Assembly: GCA_016184235.1 (NCBI GenBank)
Contig: JACPDC010000229.1
Span: 1 to 18,431 of the forward strand
Source: Deltaproteobacteria bacterium
GTDB taxonomy: Bacteria; Desulfobacterota; Binatia; UBA9968
Direction of reading: 5' to 3'
DNA: 18,431 bases
Position numbers and translations under genes: made by a program. How positions within the stretch are numbered: the stretch's first letter is position 1; every line of letters begins with the position of its first letter. The notes below the pieces were generated by a model. The model saw nothing but the letters and a program-made list of their open reading frames with translations. It was not told where the DNA came from and ran no database searches. Below, in pieces: positions 7,195 to 14,344 of this stretch.

Positions 7195-8630
7195 GGTTTT
7201 CCTCCCAACCCGTAACTCTCCCAGTTAGCGAGAACTTTCTGCCTGACCGCTTCGCGGTAGGTGGTTTCAAAAGATGACTTTACCGGGATGGATTCTTCTT
7301 CCCAGTCCTCCGGCCAGGTGGCGTCAAAAACCACGGAGGCGCCTTTGAGCCGCCGGCGCTCCTCGGCGCTGAAGCACGGGGTCAAGGCATTGGCCCGCCC
7401 CTCGTAATGCTCCACGGTGATTCCCTTCGCCGGGTGGCACTTGGTGGCAAAGGCATGGATGACCTGGTTCATGTCGAAAGGATCCAGATCTTTGTCCACG
7501 ACGATTATCTTGGAGACCATCACCCGCCGCGCGGTGAAATAGTCCAGCACCTGCCGGGCCACACGGCTGCCGCCGCGCTCGACGCTGACGACTATAAGGT
7601 GGGTCACGCCCTCAGGCGGGACATAGACTTCCCTTACCGGGACCCCGTGGCGCTTCAGCCCGCGCTTCATGGCGATCGCCGCGGTCAGAGAGGCGGCAAT
7701 GGAGCTATCGTCAGGCGGAACGCCCAAGGTGCTGAGGGTAATAATAGGATTCGTCCTGTGCGTAATGGCGGTGATCTGCACCAGAACGCCTTCGCTCATG
7801 GTGCCGCTGCGGTATCCGGGGTATTCCCCGAACGGCCCCTCGTGGGCGATTTTATCCGGCAGCACCTCTCCTTCGATAACAATCTCGGCATGGGCCGGAA
7901 CCATCAGGTCCTGGCTCTTGCACTGGACGAGCTCTACCGGCGCCCCCCTGAGCCCGCCGGCATATTCGACTTCGCTCTCTCCGGGTTTATAGGGGTCCGT
8001 GGCGACCATGTGGCAAAGAGATTCACAGCCGATGACGATGGCGATGGGCATCGGCTGCTTGCGTGGCAGGTATTTCGCTTTCATCATCATCGCGAGCTGG
8101 CTCGTGGCCTGGGGCCAGCCCGTGAGCATATTTTGCGTGTGCGTCATGAAACGATACATGCCCCAATTGCTCCACCCCGTGTCCGGGTCCTTTGTTATGA
8201 CGATGTCCCATGTCCCGATATACCGGCCGCCGTCCCCGTCGTGCACCATCGGCGCGGGCAGGCGATAGATGTCCGCCTCGGGACCGGTCATGGCATTTTC
8301 CTGGCAAGGCGCCGATTTGACCACAACGGGTTTCAGTTTCTTCTCGCGCCGCTCTTCGTACGCCGCGTAAATCTCCCGGACCGCGGTGTCCGGCGGCAGA
8401 CCCAGCGCAATGGCGACCCGGCGCCAGGTCGCCACAGGGCCGTTGAGGATCGCGTAGCCGGGAGGATAATCCTTGATCTTCTCGAACAGGAGCGCCGGGC
8501 CGGCCCGTTCGAAGACGCGCCTGCTGATCGCTCCCACCTCCATATCCCAGTCGACCTCTTTCTTGACCCGCACCAGATCCCCCGATTTGTCCAATGCGGC
8601 GATAAACTCCCGTAAGTCGGAAAACGCCAT
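7191..8630 (-). CDS. UbiD-family prenylated-FMN-dependent (de)carboxylase 1
   Basis: The protein is 479 aa, normal for UbiD. The family's catalytic Arg-Glu-Glu set is visible: Arg160 in NWGMYRFM, with Asn155 in the metal/phosphate-binding position, and Glu264 and Glu269 in EGPFGEYPGY. Glu253, in VIEGEVLP, matches the remaining conserved acidic ligand position. Such enzymes use prenylated FMN and a metal ion for reversible decarboxylation of unsaturated or aromatic acids. A GGGGGAG ribosome-binding site precedes the ATG. The gene follows binding protein 1 by 13 nt and overlaps the 99-aa gene by 4 nt. No ubiX (prenyl-FMN synthase) is present in the window, so the cofactor must come from elsewhere. 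The specific substrate is unknown. It is a distant paralogue of UbiD-2. Confidence 0.93.
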   Translation of the reverse strand: MAFSDLREFIAALDKSGDLVRVKKEVDWDMEVGAISRRVFERAGPALLFEKIKDYPPGYAILNGPVATWRRVAIALGLPPDTAVREIYAAYEERREKKLKPVVVKSAPCQENAMTGPEADIYRLPAPMVHDGDGGRYIGTWDIVITKDPDTGWSNWGMYRFMTHTQNMLTGWPQATSQLAMMMKAKYLPRKQPMPIAIVIGCESLCHMVATDPYKPGESEVEYAGGLRGAPVELVQCKSQDLMVPAHAEIVIEGEVLPDKIAHEGPFGEYPGYRSGTMSEGVLVQITAITHRTNPIITLSTLGVPPDDSSIAASLTAAIAMKRGLKRHGVPVREVYVPPEGVTHLIVVSVERGGSRVARQVLDYFTARRVMVSKIIVVDKDLDPFDMNQVIHAFATKCHPAKGITVEHYEGRANALTPCFSAEERRRLKGASVVFDATWPEDWEEESIPVKSSFETTYREAVRQKVLANWESYGLGGKP

Positions 8631-8643
8631 TTTCTCCCCCTTC

Positions 8644-9654
8644 TTACTGTTTCTCTCCGTACAGTTTCGCTATGTGCCCGCTATCTTCAAGCTCTTTTAA
8701 AAAGCGCGTTTCTAAAAACGATCTCGGATCAGCTCCTCTGGCTTTGGGATTGGCCTTTTCCAAATCCTTCAGGATAACCTCGATTCCCTTGGGATCAGGA
8801 TAAGGGAGCCGCGCCATGAACTTGACGGCGTAGGCATTGTAGGATTCCTCTATCGCTTCCGCATCGTCGATTTTCATAAGCTTGGAAATCGAGCGCAGGC
8901 TCGCCTGCTTGTTCGTCTTGTAGAAGTGAATTCCCTCGGCAAACGCCGTGACGACGCGCCGCACCAGATCTCTTTTCTTATCGATCACGGAACGCGAGGT
9001 GACCAGAGAAGTCCCCAGGTAATCCAGGCCGAGATCCGCCAGGGAGGCCAACTCATTGAAACCCGCCTTTCGCGCCCTGACGGTCAACGGCGGTTGAATC
9101 AAAACCGCGTCAACTCTGCCGGTTTGCAGGGCGGCAAAGCGGTCGGGTGGTCCCCCGACCGAGACGAAGGATACTTCTTTGTCCGGCTCAAGCCCCCATT
9201 TTCTGACCGCCACCCTGGCGCCGTAGTCATCCGATGATCCCGGCCGGCTGACGCCGATTTTTCTTCCTTTAAGGTCGGCCGGGCTCTTGATGGCCCGATT
9301 CGAAAAAATATAATGTTCCATCGTATTGACGAAACTCATGAGGACGGCCGTATCGGCCCCCGCCAGGTTGGCCGTGATGGCGGCCGGCCCGGCAAAGACG
9401 ACAAAATCAACGCTCCCGGCCAAAAGCGCGGCGATGTTGGGCGGGGCCCCGGTGATGTAAATGACCTGGGGCTCCAGATTATGTTTGCGGAAGATGCCGG
9501 CGTCCCTGGTGACAAACAGGATCGCCTGGGAGCCGGTGAGCGCGCTGTGGCTCATATTGAATCGCTCTTGCGCCTGCCCCGATCGGGTGAGTCCCAGCAG
9601 CGCCGCCACGAATAAAATAGACAGATGGAAACCTCTAAAAACTCCGTTTGCCAT
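8644..9654 (-). CDS. Periplasmic ABC-type substrate-binding protein 1 (NMT1/SsuA-like)
   Basis: The protein is 336 aa. A signal peptide is clear: basic start, hydrophobic ILFVAALLGL, and likely cleavage near GQAQ at residue ~29. The mature part has the fold signatures of NitT/TauT-type binding proteins: an N-terminal ligand lobe (LFVTRDAGIFRKHNLEPQVIYI), the VDFVVFAGPAA block, and the hinge SPADLKGRKIGVSRPGSSDDY. A strong AAAGGAGGA ribosome-binding site overlaps the end of the preceding DJ-1 copy. No permease or ATPase gene is in the window, so it is an orphan that may work with a distant transporter or a sensor. The ligand is unknown; an organic acid would fit the neighbouring catabolic genes. 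Confidence 0.9.
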   Translation of the reverse strand: MANGVFRGFHLSILFVAALLGLTRSGQAQERFNMSHSALTGSQAILFVTRDAGIFRKHNLEPQVIYITGAPPNIAALLAGSVDFVVFAGPAAITANLAGADTAVLMSFVNTMEHYIFSNRAIKSPADLKGRKIGVSRPGSSDDYGARVAVRKWGLEPDKEVSFVSVGGPPDRFAALQTGRVDAVLIQPPLTVRARKAGFNELASLADLGLDYLGTSLVTSRSVIDKKRDLVRRVVTAFAEGIHFYKTNKQASLRSISKLMKIDDAEAIEESYNAYAVKFMARLPYPDPKGIEVILKDLEKANPKARGADPRSFLETRFLKELEDSGHIAKLYGEKQ

Positions 9655-9667
9655 TTTTATTCCTCCT

Positions 9668-10120
9668 TTATGCGGGTTTAATGCCCCGCTCTTTCAGCAG
9701 CGATACGAATGCCCGCATCCACACGTCGTAATCAGGTCTCCTCCCCGCAGTCACGATATTCCCGTCCACTACCGCTTCACGTGTTTGTACCCAGATGCAT
9801 CCGGCCGCGAGACAACGGTTATCGACCCGCAGATGCTCCGGGCCCCGGCCTCCCGGTATGACAAGAGCGGCGAATGCCGACGGATCGATCTCATCCAGAG
9901 AGGCATCCGGCACGATGATGAACCCCGGCAGCTCCTGAAAGGTATCCCAGGTGCCATCCAGGCCAAACGGCATGTGAACGACGGTTCTAAGGGGCTTCTT
10001 TTTGGGCGCGGCGACGGTGACATCGAAGCCTTCTTCCAGCATGCGGAAATAGCCGTAATCATGATGGCCGGAGCTGGTAGACTCCTCGATAATCATAAGA
10101 ATACGAGCGGCATGAAGCAC
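9668..10120 (-). pseudogene. DJ-1/PfpI-family copy 2, missing the nucleophile-elbow region
   Basis: This is the second of two tandem DJ-1/PfpI copies. Its N-terminal half (ILMIIEESTSSGHHDY, GYFRMLEEGFDVTVAAPKKK, ALVIPGGRGPEHLR) is well conserved, and so is the C-terminal end (WVQTREAVVDGNIVTAGR). Between them, near position 9810, roughly 45 residues are absent, including the AICxGP motif with the catalytic cysteine that copy 1 still has. The loss is in frame. A GTG at 10120 is a plausible start. The open frame continues upstream to 10210, where it encodes the displaced tail of copy 1. The product would be an inactive or altered DJ-1-like protein unless the deletion is an artefact. Confidence 0.65.
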
Positions 10121-10658
10121 TCCCGTCCCCGTGTAAACAGGCGTTCCTTTCAGCATAGACAGGAATGCCCGTATCCATACATGGTAATAAGGTCTCCCCG
10201 GTACGGTCACAATGTTTCCGTCTACTACCGCGGATGGCGACGCGAGGCTTGATCAGGCTGTTGCCGGTCAATCGCCTCCCTTTCAGACCTGCTTCAAGAA
10301 GAACAAGAGGGCCGCGACAGATGGCCCCTATGGGCTTGTCGCTGTCAACGAAATGGCGGACAATTTCGACGCAGCGCTCTATATTCCGGATCTGCTCCGG
10401 GGCCCGGCCTCCGGGCAGCAGCAGGCCGTCGAACGTGGCAGGGTCGATCTCGTCGAAGGAAGCATCCGCGTCCATCGCGTACCACGGCCTCTCGACGTAG
10501 GTATCCCAGCCCTCTTCCTGCTGATGAATGACGACATGGAGACGCTTCTTTTTGGGCGCGGCGATGGTTACATCAAACCCTTCTTCACGCATGCGGAAAA
10601 CCGCGTAATCCAGATCAGGAGTGGAACCATCCCCGGTTACTATTAGAATACGAGTCAT
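10059..10658 (-). pseudogene. DJ-1/PfpI-family copy 1, frameshifted near its C-terminus
   Basis: The frame begins as a normal DJ-1/PfpI protein (MTRILIVTGDGSTPDLDY, GLLLPGGRAPEQIR, KPIGAICRGPLVLLEAG). The nucleophile is Cys114, followed by Arg where His is common. After LTGNSLIKP (near position 10247) it runs into unrelated residues and stops at 10059. The true C-terminal continuation (AVVDGNIVTVPGRPYYHVW) is present in another frame at about 10228-10140, with ~7 residues lost relative to copy 2. So a small frameshifting deletion separates the two halves. A GGGAGG ribosome-binding site precedes the ATG. The gene lies between the zinc-ribbon gene and binding protein 1. Family members act as glyoxalase, deglycase, protease or amidase-like enzymes; no specific role is assignable. 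Confidence 0.7.
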
Positions 10659-10687
10659 ACGTAGTTCCTCCCTTCACAGCATTCGCC

Positions 10688-10837
10688 CTACTCCGTGATC
10701 TTGGGGCTCTCCTTATCCAGAAACTGATGGCTGCAAAAGGGACAGAGAAGCTTTATCTCCTTGTGTCTCAGCTCATCCCAGTGGCAATAGAACTCTCCCT
10801 GGCATCGGGGGCAGGTAACCCAGAATATTTTCGCCAT
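10688..10837 (-). CDS. 49-aa zinc-ribbon protein next to UbiD-2
   Basis: The start is ATG at 10837, chosen because GGAGGAAGAGG lies just upstream. The longer open frame to 10990 overlaps UbiD-2 and lacks such a site. The peptide has two CxxC knuckles, Cys9/Cys12 (TCPRCQ) and Cys32/Cys35 (LLCPFCSH), 19 residues apart, forming a rubredoxin-like or zinc-ribbon metal site. It starts 28 nt after the UbiD-2 stop. Small zinc-ribbon subunits (the D subunit) accompany non-oxidative hydroxyarylic-acid decarboxylases of the VdcBCD type. This one is shorter than the usual 75-80 aa but may do the same job. That link is inference from position and motif. Confidence 0.75.
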   Translation of the reverse strand: MAKIFWVTCPRCQGEFYCHWDELRHKEIKLLCPFCSHQFLDKESPKITE

Positions 10838-10865
10838 AAGCCTCTTCCTCCCTGTTTGATCCGCC

Positions 10866-12293
10866 CTAGCTCTTAGGCAGGCGATCCAGAATCGCCGGCG
10901 GGATAAAATCCTCGATCCGAGTTCGAGCCAGGGCCTCTTCAGGCACACGCACTCGAGCGGCAAAGGGCCTCTTCGCCGGACGGGTCGCATCGATGATCAT
11001 CTTGGCGGTCATGATGTCGTCCGTCTGCGACGGGTCCAGCATATTTCCCTTGACATTTTTTAAAATGTCCACGTCCTGGTCCGCCTGCACCCGCGTCGCG
11101 ACGGCCCACATGACTTCTTCTTCGTTGTGGACATCGATATCGGCATCCACGACCACCACGTGCTTGACGAAATCGCATCCCGCCAGAGCCGCCAGCGCGG
11201 CCTGCTTGGTCTCGCCATCGATTTTCTTGTCGATCGAGACATAGCAGTGAAAACGGCCGCAGCCTGAGATGGGAAAATGGACCGCCTTTGCCGTCGGCAC
11301 GATCCCCCGGATCAAATTGAAGAGGCTCCCCTCTTTGGGAATTCCTCCCAGAATCCAGTTGTCCCGGTGGCCGACAAAGATATGCTGGAAGACGGCGTCG
11401 CGCCGGTGCGTGATCGCCGTCACCTCGATCACCGGGCGGAGCCGCTGGGGGCCGTAATAGCCGGGAAATTCCCCGAACGGCGCCTCTACCTCTTTAACAT
11501 TGGGAAGCACGTGCCCCTCGATGACAATCTCCGCGTCCGCCGGCACCAGAAAATCCTCTCCCCAGGTCTCGGATGCCGTGAGCCGCAACGGCTCTCCCAT
11601 GACGGCCCCTACGCGGGCATAGTCATCGACGCCGAACGGAGAAACATTCAGCGCCCCGAGATAGAAGGAAGGGTGATGGCTGACCACGATAGCGACCGGC
11701 GTCGGCCGCTTTTTTTCTTCGTTCTTCCGGTGAATCTGCCAGTTGTGTCTCGGAGACATATGGATGCCGAGCCGCCTCGGTCCCTTCACCATGTTGCGGA
11801 GAAAGGCGACGTTATAGAAACCCTCCTCCGGATCCTTCATTACCGGAGTCATGTCGATATAGGGAGCGGGGTCCATAGCGTGATGGCGCACAATCGGGAA
11901 CTCGTAGATATCCGCCTCTTTGTCGCATTTTATAACCTCTTTGACCGGGGCTTCGCGGGCGGGGACCTTGACCGGAGGGATCAACTGCTCCTCGCGCCTT
12001 GCGTACTCGAGGCTCAATGGCAGAGCCCCATCCTTGGGGTCGAGACCCAAGGCCAGGGCGCAGCGCCCGCGCGTAGCGAAGAGGTTGCTCAAAACCGGAA
12101 ACGAAGAGGGCTTGCCGTGGAGGTTCAACGGCTTTTCGAAGAGAAGGGCTGGAAATCGACTTCGGTTCTCGAGGTGCTGCAGCAAGGCGGTGACCTCGAA
12201 ACGGCTCGGGTCGATGGGGCGGTCGATGCGCAGGAGGTCGGCCGGCAGCCGATCTTCCAGTTGCGAAAGGAATTCCTTGAGCTTTTTCGCCAT
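10866..12293 (-). CDS. UbiD-family prenylated-FMN-dependent (de)carboxylase 2
   Basis: The start is ATG at 12293, preceded by AGGAGGG that overlaps the IclR stop codon. The longer frame to 12503 lies inside the IclR gene and is rejected. The product is 475 aa, the usual UbiD length. Arg166 with Asn161 (NVAFLRNM), Glu259 (VIEG) and Glu270/Glu275 in EAPFGEFPGY reproduce the catalytic set. His183 (SPRHNW) sits where family members bind the metal, a residue less clearly kept in UbiD-1. It follows the regulator by 8 nt and precedes the zinc-ribbon gene by 28 nt, suggesting direct IclR control. It is clearly divergent from UbiD-1, so the two probably act on different substrates or steps. Confidence 0.94.
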   Translation of the reverse strand: MAKKLKEFLSQLEDRLPADLLRIDRPIDPSRFEVTALLQHLENRSRFPALLFEKPLNLHGKPSSFPVLSNLFATRGRCALALGLDPKDGALPLSLEYARREEQLIPPVKVPAREAPVKEVIKCDKEADIYEFPIVRHHAMDPAPYIDMTPVMKDPEEGFYNVAFLRNMVKGPRRLGIHMSPRHNWQIHRKNEEKKRPTPVAIVVSHHPSFYLGALNVSPFGVDDYARVGAVMGEPLRLTASETWGEDFLVPADAEIVIEGHVLPNVKEVEAPFGEFPGYYGPQRLRPVIEVTAITHRRDAVFQHIFVGHRDNWILGGIPKEGSLFNLIRGIVPTAKAVHFPISGCGRFHCYVSIDKKIDGETKQAALAALAGCDFVKHVVVVDADIDVHNEEEVMWAVATRVQADQDVDILKNVKGNMLDPSQTDDIMTAKMIIDATRPAKRPFAARVRVPEEALARTRIEDFIPPAILDRLPKS

Positions 12294-12301
12294 AGTCCCT
12301 C

Positions 12302-13078
12302 CTAGGAGCCGGCGCTCCGGGTTTTCATCCCGTCGCCCGTACGGCCGTTCTTGAGCTTCCCGGAAACCTCGCCGGCCGCCTCTTTCAGCAGTGAAATGAA
12401 TCGCGGCAGCTTCTTTTGAGGCAGACGAAACCGGATCCCGGTGATCGCGATGGAGCCGATCGCCGCGTCTTTCTCGTTCAGGATCGGAGCCGCCAAACCC
12501 CATGCCCCCTGGTGACGCTCCTGTTGCGAGAAATCATAACCACGGCTGCGAATCACCGAGAGGGCCTTTTCCAGCTTGGCCTTGTCCACGATAGTCGAGG
12601 AGCAAAGCTGCTTGAGCCTCACGGTCCGGAGATAGGCCCGGCGCTCTTCCTCTTCCATGAAGGCGAGGATCACCTTGCCGGAGGCCCCGGCGTAAAGGGG
12701 AAAGCGCCTTCCGATCGGGGCGGTGAAGCGGATACTCTCGGGACTCTCCACGCATGCCGCGTACCTCGCCTCCCACCCGCCGCGGATGCTCAAGAAGCTC
12801 GACTCACCGGTCTCCTTGGCCAGCCGCTCCAGGGCCGCGCGGGCAAGCCGGGGAAGATCCGGGCCGCCCGCGCGGCCGAGCTCGCAGAGGAGGCTGCCCA
12901 GGCTGTATTTTTTGCCTTCCGGTACAAGAGAGAGAAAGCCGCGATCGCGCAATACCCGTACGAAGCGATAGACACTGCTCGCCGGCCAGCCGAGGATTTT
13001 GGCCAATTCCTCAACGGACAACTCGCGCCGGGATTGGAAGGCCGACAAGAGATCGATGGCGCGATGCAGGGATTTCAT
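12302..13078 (-). CDS. IclR-family transcriptional regulator
   Basis: The protein is 258 aa. An N-terminal winged helix-turn-helix covers residues ~1-60 (AIDLLSAFQ, SVEELAKILGWPASSVYRFV, LRDRGFL). It is followed by the IclR effector domain with its hallmark LYAGASGKVILAFM and WGLAAPILNEKDAAIGSIAITG. Members usually control catabolic operons for aromatic or small organic acids and often regulate themselves. There is no Shine-Dalgarno before the ATG. Instead a promoter-like -35/-10 pair ends 4 nt upstream, suggesting a leaderless transcript. A perfect palindrome overlaps that promoter. The gene heads the UbiD-2 operon, so the likely targets are this operon and possibly the divergent plus-strand genes. 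Confidence 0.93.
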   Translation of the reverse strand: MKSLHRAIDLLSAFQSRRELSVEELAKILGWPASSVYRFVRVLRDRGFLSLVPEGKKYSLGSLLCELGRAGGPDLPRLARAALERLAKETGESSFLSIRGGWEARYAACVESPESIRFTAPIGRRFPLYAGASGKVILAFMEEEERRAYLRTVRLKQLCSSTIVDKAKLEKALSVIRSRGYDFSQQERHQGAWGLAAPILNEKDAAIGSIAITGIRFRLPQKKLPRFISLLKEAAGEVSGKLKNGRTGDGMKTRSAGS

Positions 13079-13082
13079 GGTT

Positions 13083-13112
13083 ATTACATTGTGATAAAGT
13101 TATTATCACAAT
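13083..13112 (-). promoter_or_regulatory. IclR operator palindrome overlapping a leaderless-type promoter
   Basis: Two perfect 10-bp inverted arms, ATTGTGATAA (13088-13097) and TTATCACAAT (13103-13112), are separated by AGTTA. On the minus strand, TTGTGA (13111-13106) and TGTAAT (13088-13083) make a -35/-10 pair with exactly 17 nt between them. The -10 is followed after 4 nt by the IclR ATG. Bound regulator would cover the whole promoter. The fit to IclR autoregulation is inference from position; the symmetry and spacing are directly visible. Confidence 0.8.
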
Positions 13113-13178
13113 AGGACGAAGTGAAATTCCGTGTCAAGGGAAAAACAGGAGGGGCGGGAAGACGGCTATGACGATCTT

Positions 13179-14186
13179 TTACTTTTTACTACCCCAGAGA
13201 TTGTCGAGAAAGCCGCTCTTTTCCAGCCCTTCCAGGTAGCGGCGGTCGATGAGATCTTCCGGCTTCACCTTTTTGGCGCGGGCGTCGATCTTAGCGACCT
13301 CGTCGAGAATCGCCTGGAACGCTTCTGCTTTGACATCGAGCCTCGGCTCCAGCACTTTGATCTCCCCGTTATAAGCGGCATCGAGGATCTTTCTGTCGGT
13401 GAGGCGCAGTTGTTTTCCCAGCACCTTGTAGGTGAATTCCTTGTCCGTGTGCTGGATCTTCGCCGCCTCCGCCATCGCGCGCATGAACTGCGTCAATACC
13501 TGAGAGCGCTTCGCGATCACGGGCCGGCGCGTCACGAAGGTCGTCGCGGCGTAGGGAACCCGCAGGTCGGGGCCGTAAATAACATAATGGTAGCCGCGCG
13601 CGATCGCCTGGGTATCCGCTGGCGCGGTCAGGGACGCGGCATCAAGGGAATCGGAGAGAAGCGCCGCCAGCGTCTCAGGCGCCCCCCCGGACTGAATAAA
13701 TTGAACGTCTTTGCCTGGGTCCAGCCCTTTTTGCCGCAGGGCCTGAACGGCGAAATAATGCGGGTTGCTTCCGATCCGGTTGATGCCGATCTTCTTGCCC
13801 TTGAGATCCCCGGGCCTTTTTATCTCCTGCTTGGCTAAAATGCTGTGCGTCAGGACATTCTTGACGCCGCCTATAAAAACAAAATCCGTAGCCCCTTGGA
13901 CAAAGGCCCGGATCATCCCCTCGCCGCCCGTCAGCGCGATCTCGGCGTCTCCGCCCAGCATCGCCGCGGTCACCGCCGGAGAGGAAGCTATGTAAACAAG
14001 CGGAAAATCGAGATTATACTTTTTAAAAAGTCCCGCCTCCTGGGCGATCCACGGCATGGATTGTGAAAGCACCCGCGCCGAATGGATGCCGACGAGTTTG
14101 TCCGCCGCCGATACTGTTTGGGCCTTGGGCCAGGCACACAGTAGAAGTATTGAGCAGGATAGGCCGAGGATGATGCGTGTCTTCAC
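13179..14186 (-). CDS. Periplasmic ABC-type substrate-binding protein 2 (NMT1/SsuA-like)
   Basis: The product is 335 aa from GTG at 14186. I prefer this to the ATG at 14192 because AGGAGG (14200-14195) is 8 nt from the GTG but only 2 nt from the ATG. A signal peptide is present (basic MKTR, hydrophobic IILGLSCSILLLCAW, cleavage near TVSA-AD). The mature part shows the same architecture as binding protein 1: WIAQEAGLFKKYNLDFPLVYI, then GDAEIALTGGEGMIRA, then RPGDLKGKKIGINRIGSNPHYF. The two are paralogues, not recent duplicates. It is a single gene with its own promoter region upstream, ending 100 nt before the IclR gene. No permease or ATPase is nearby. The ligand is unknown. Confidence 0.9.
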   Translation of the reverse strand: MKTRIILGLSCSILLLCAWPKAQTVSAADKLVGIHSARVLSQSMPWIAQEAGLFKKYNLDFPLVYIASSPAVTAAMLGGDAEIALTGGEGMIRAFVQGATDFVFIGGVKNVLTHSILAKQEIKRPGDLKGKKIGINRIGSNPHYFAVQALRQKGLDPGKDVQFIQSGGAPETLAALLSDSLDAASLTAPADTQAIARGYHYVIYGPDLRVPYAATTFVTRRPVIAKRSQVLTQFMRAMAEAAKIQHTDKEFTYKVLGKQLRLTDRKILDAAYNGEIKVLEPRLDVKAEAFQAILDEVAKIDARAKKVKPEDLIDRRYLEGLEKSGFLDNLWGSKK

Positions 14187-14236
14187 GAGCATTACCTCCT
14201 GTTAGTCGGTAAGAATTTGCTACGAGCGTGCGGAGG

Positions 14237-14282
14237 CCGCCTATTATGGCGGAGAATATCCGAGAAGCTCCGGCTGTGTCAA
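14237..14282 (-). promoter_or_regulatory. Probable promoter for binding protein 2, with a short palindrome
   Basis: On the minus strand a consensus TTGACA (14282-14277) is followed 18 nt later by TATTCT (14258-14253). Between this and the gene start lies a perfect inverted repeat, CCGCC-TATTAT-GGCGG (14237-14252), near the expected transcription start. The -10 is only a 4/6 match. The palindrome may be an operator or a leader hairpin. The same 150-nt region must also hold the promoter for the plus-strand genes, which I could not place. Confidence 0.45.
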
Positions 14283-14344
14283 CTTAGCGCGACACGGCGC
14301 GGAAGATCTAGACATTGACTCCGCCTTGGAGTAATGAGGGTTTT

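Noticed and set aside
12294..12503. N-terminal extension of UbiD-2 to a start at 12503
   Set aside because: The extension is inside the IclR gene and has a shadow-like composition. A strong ribosome-binding site supports the start at 12293.
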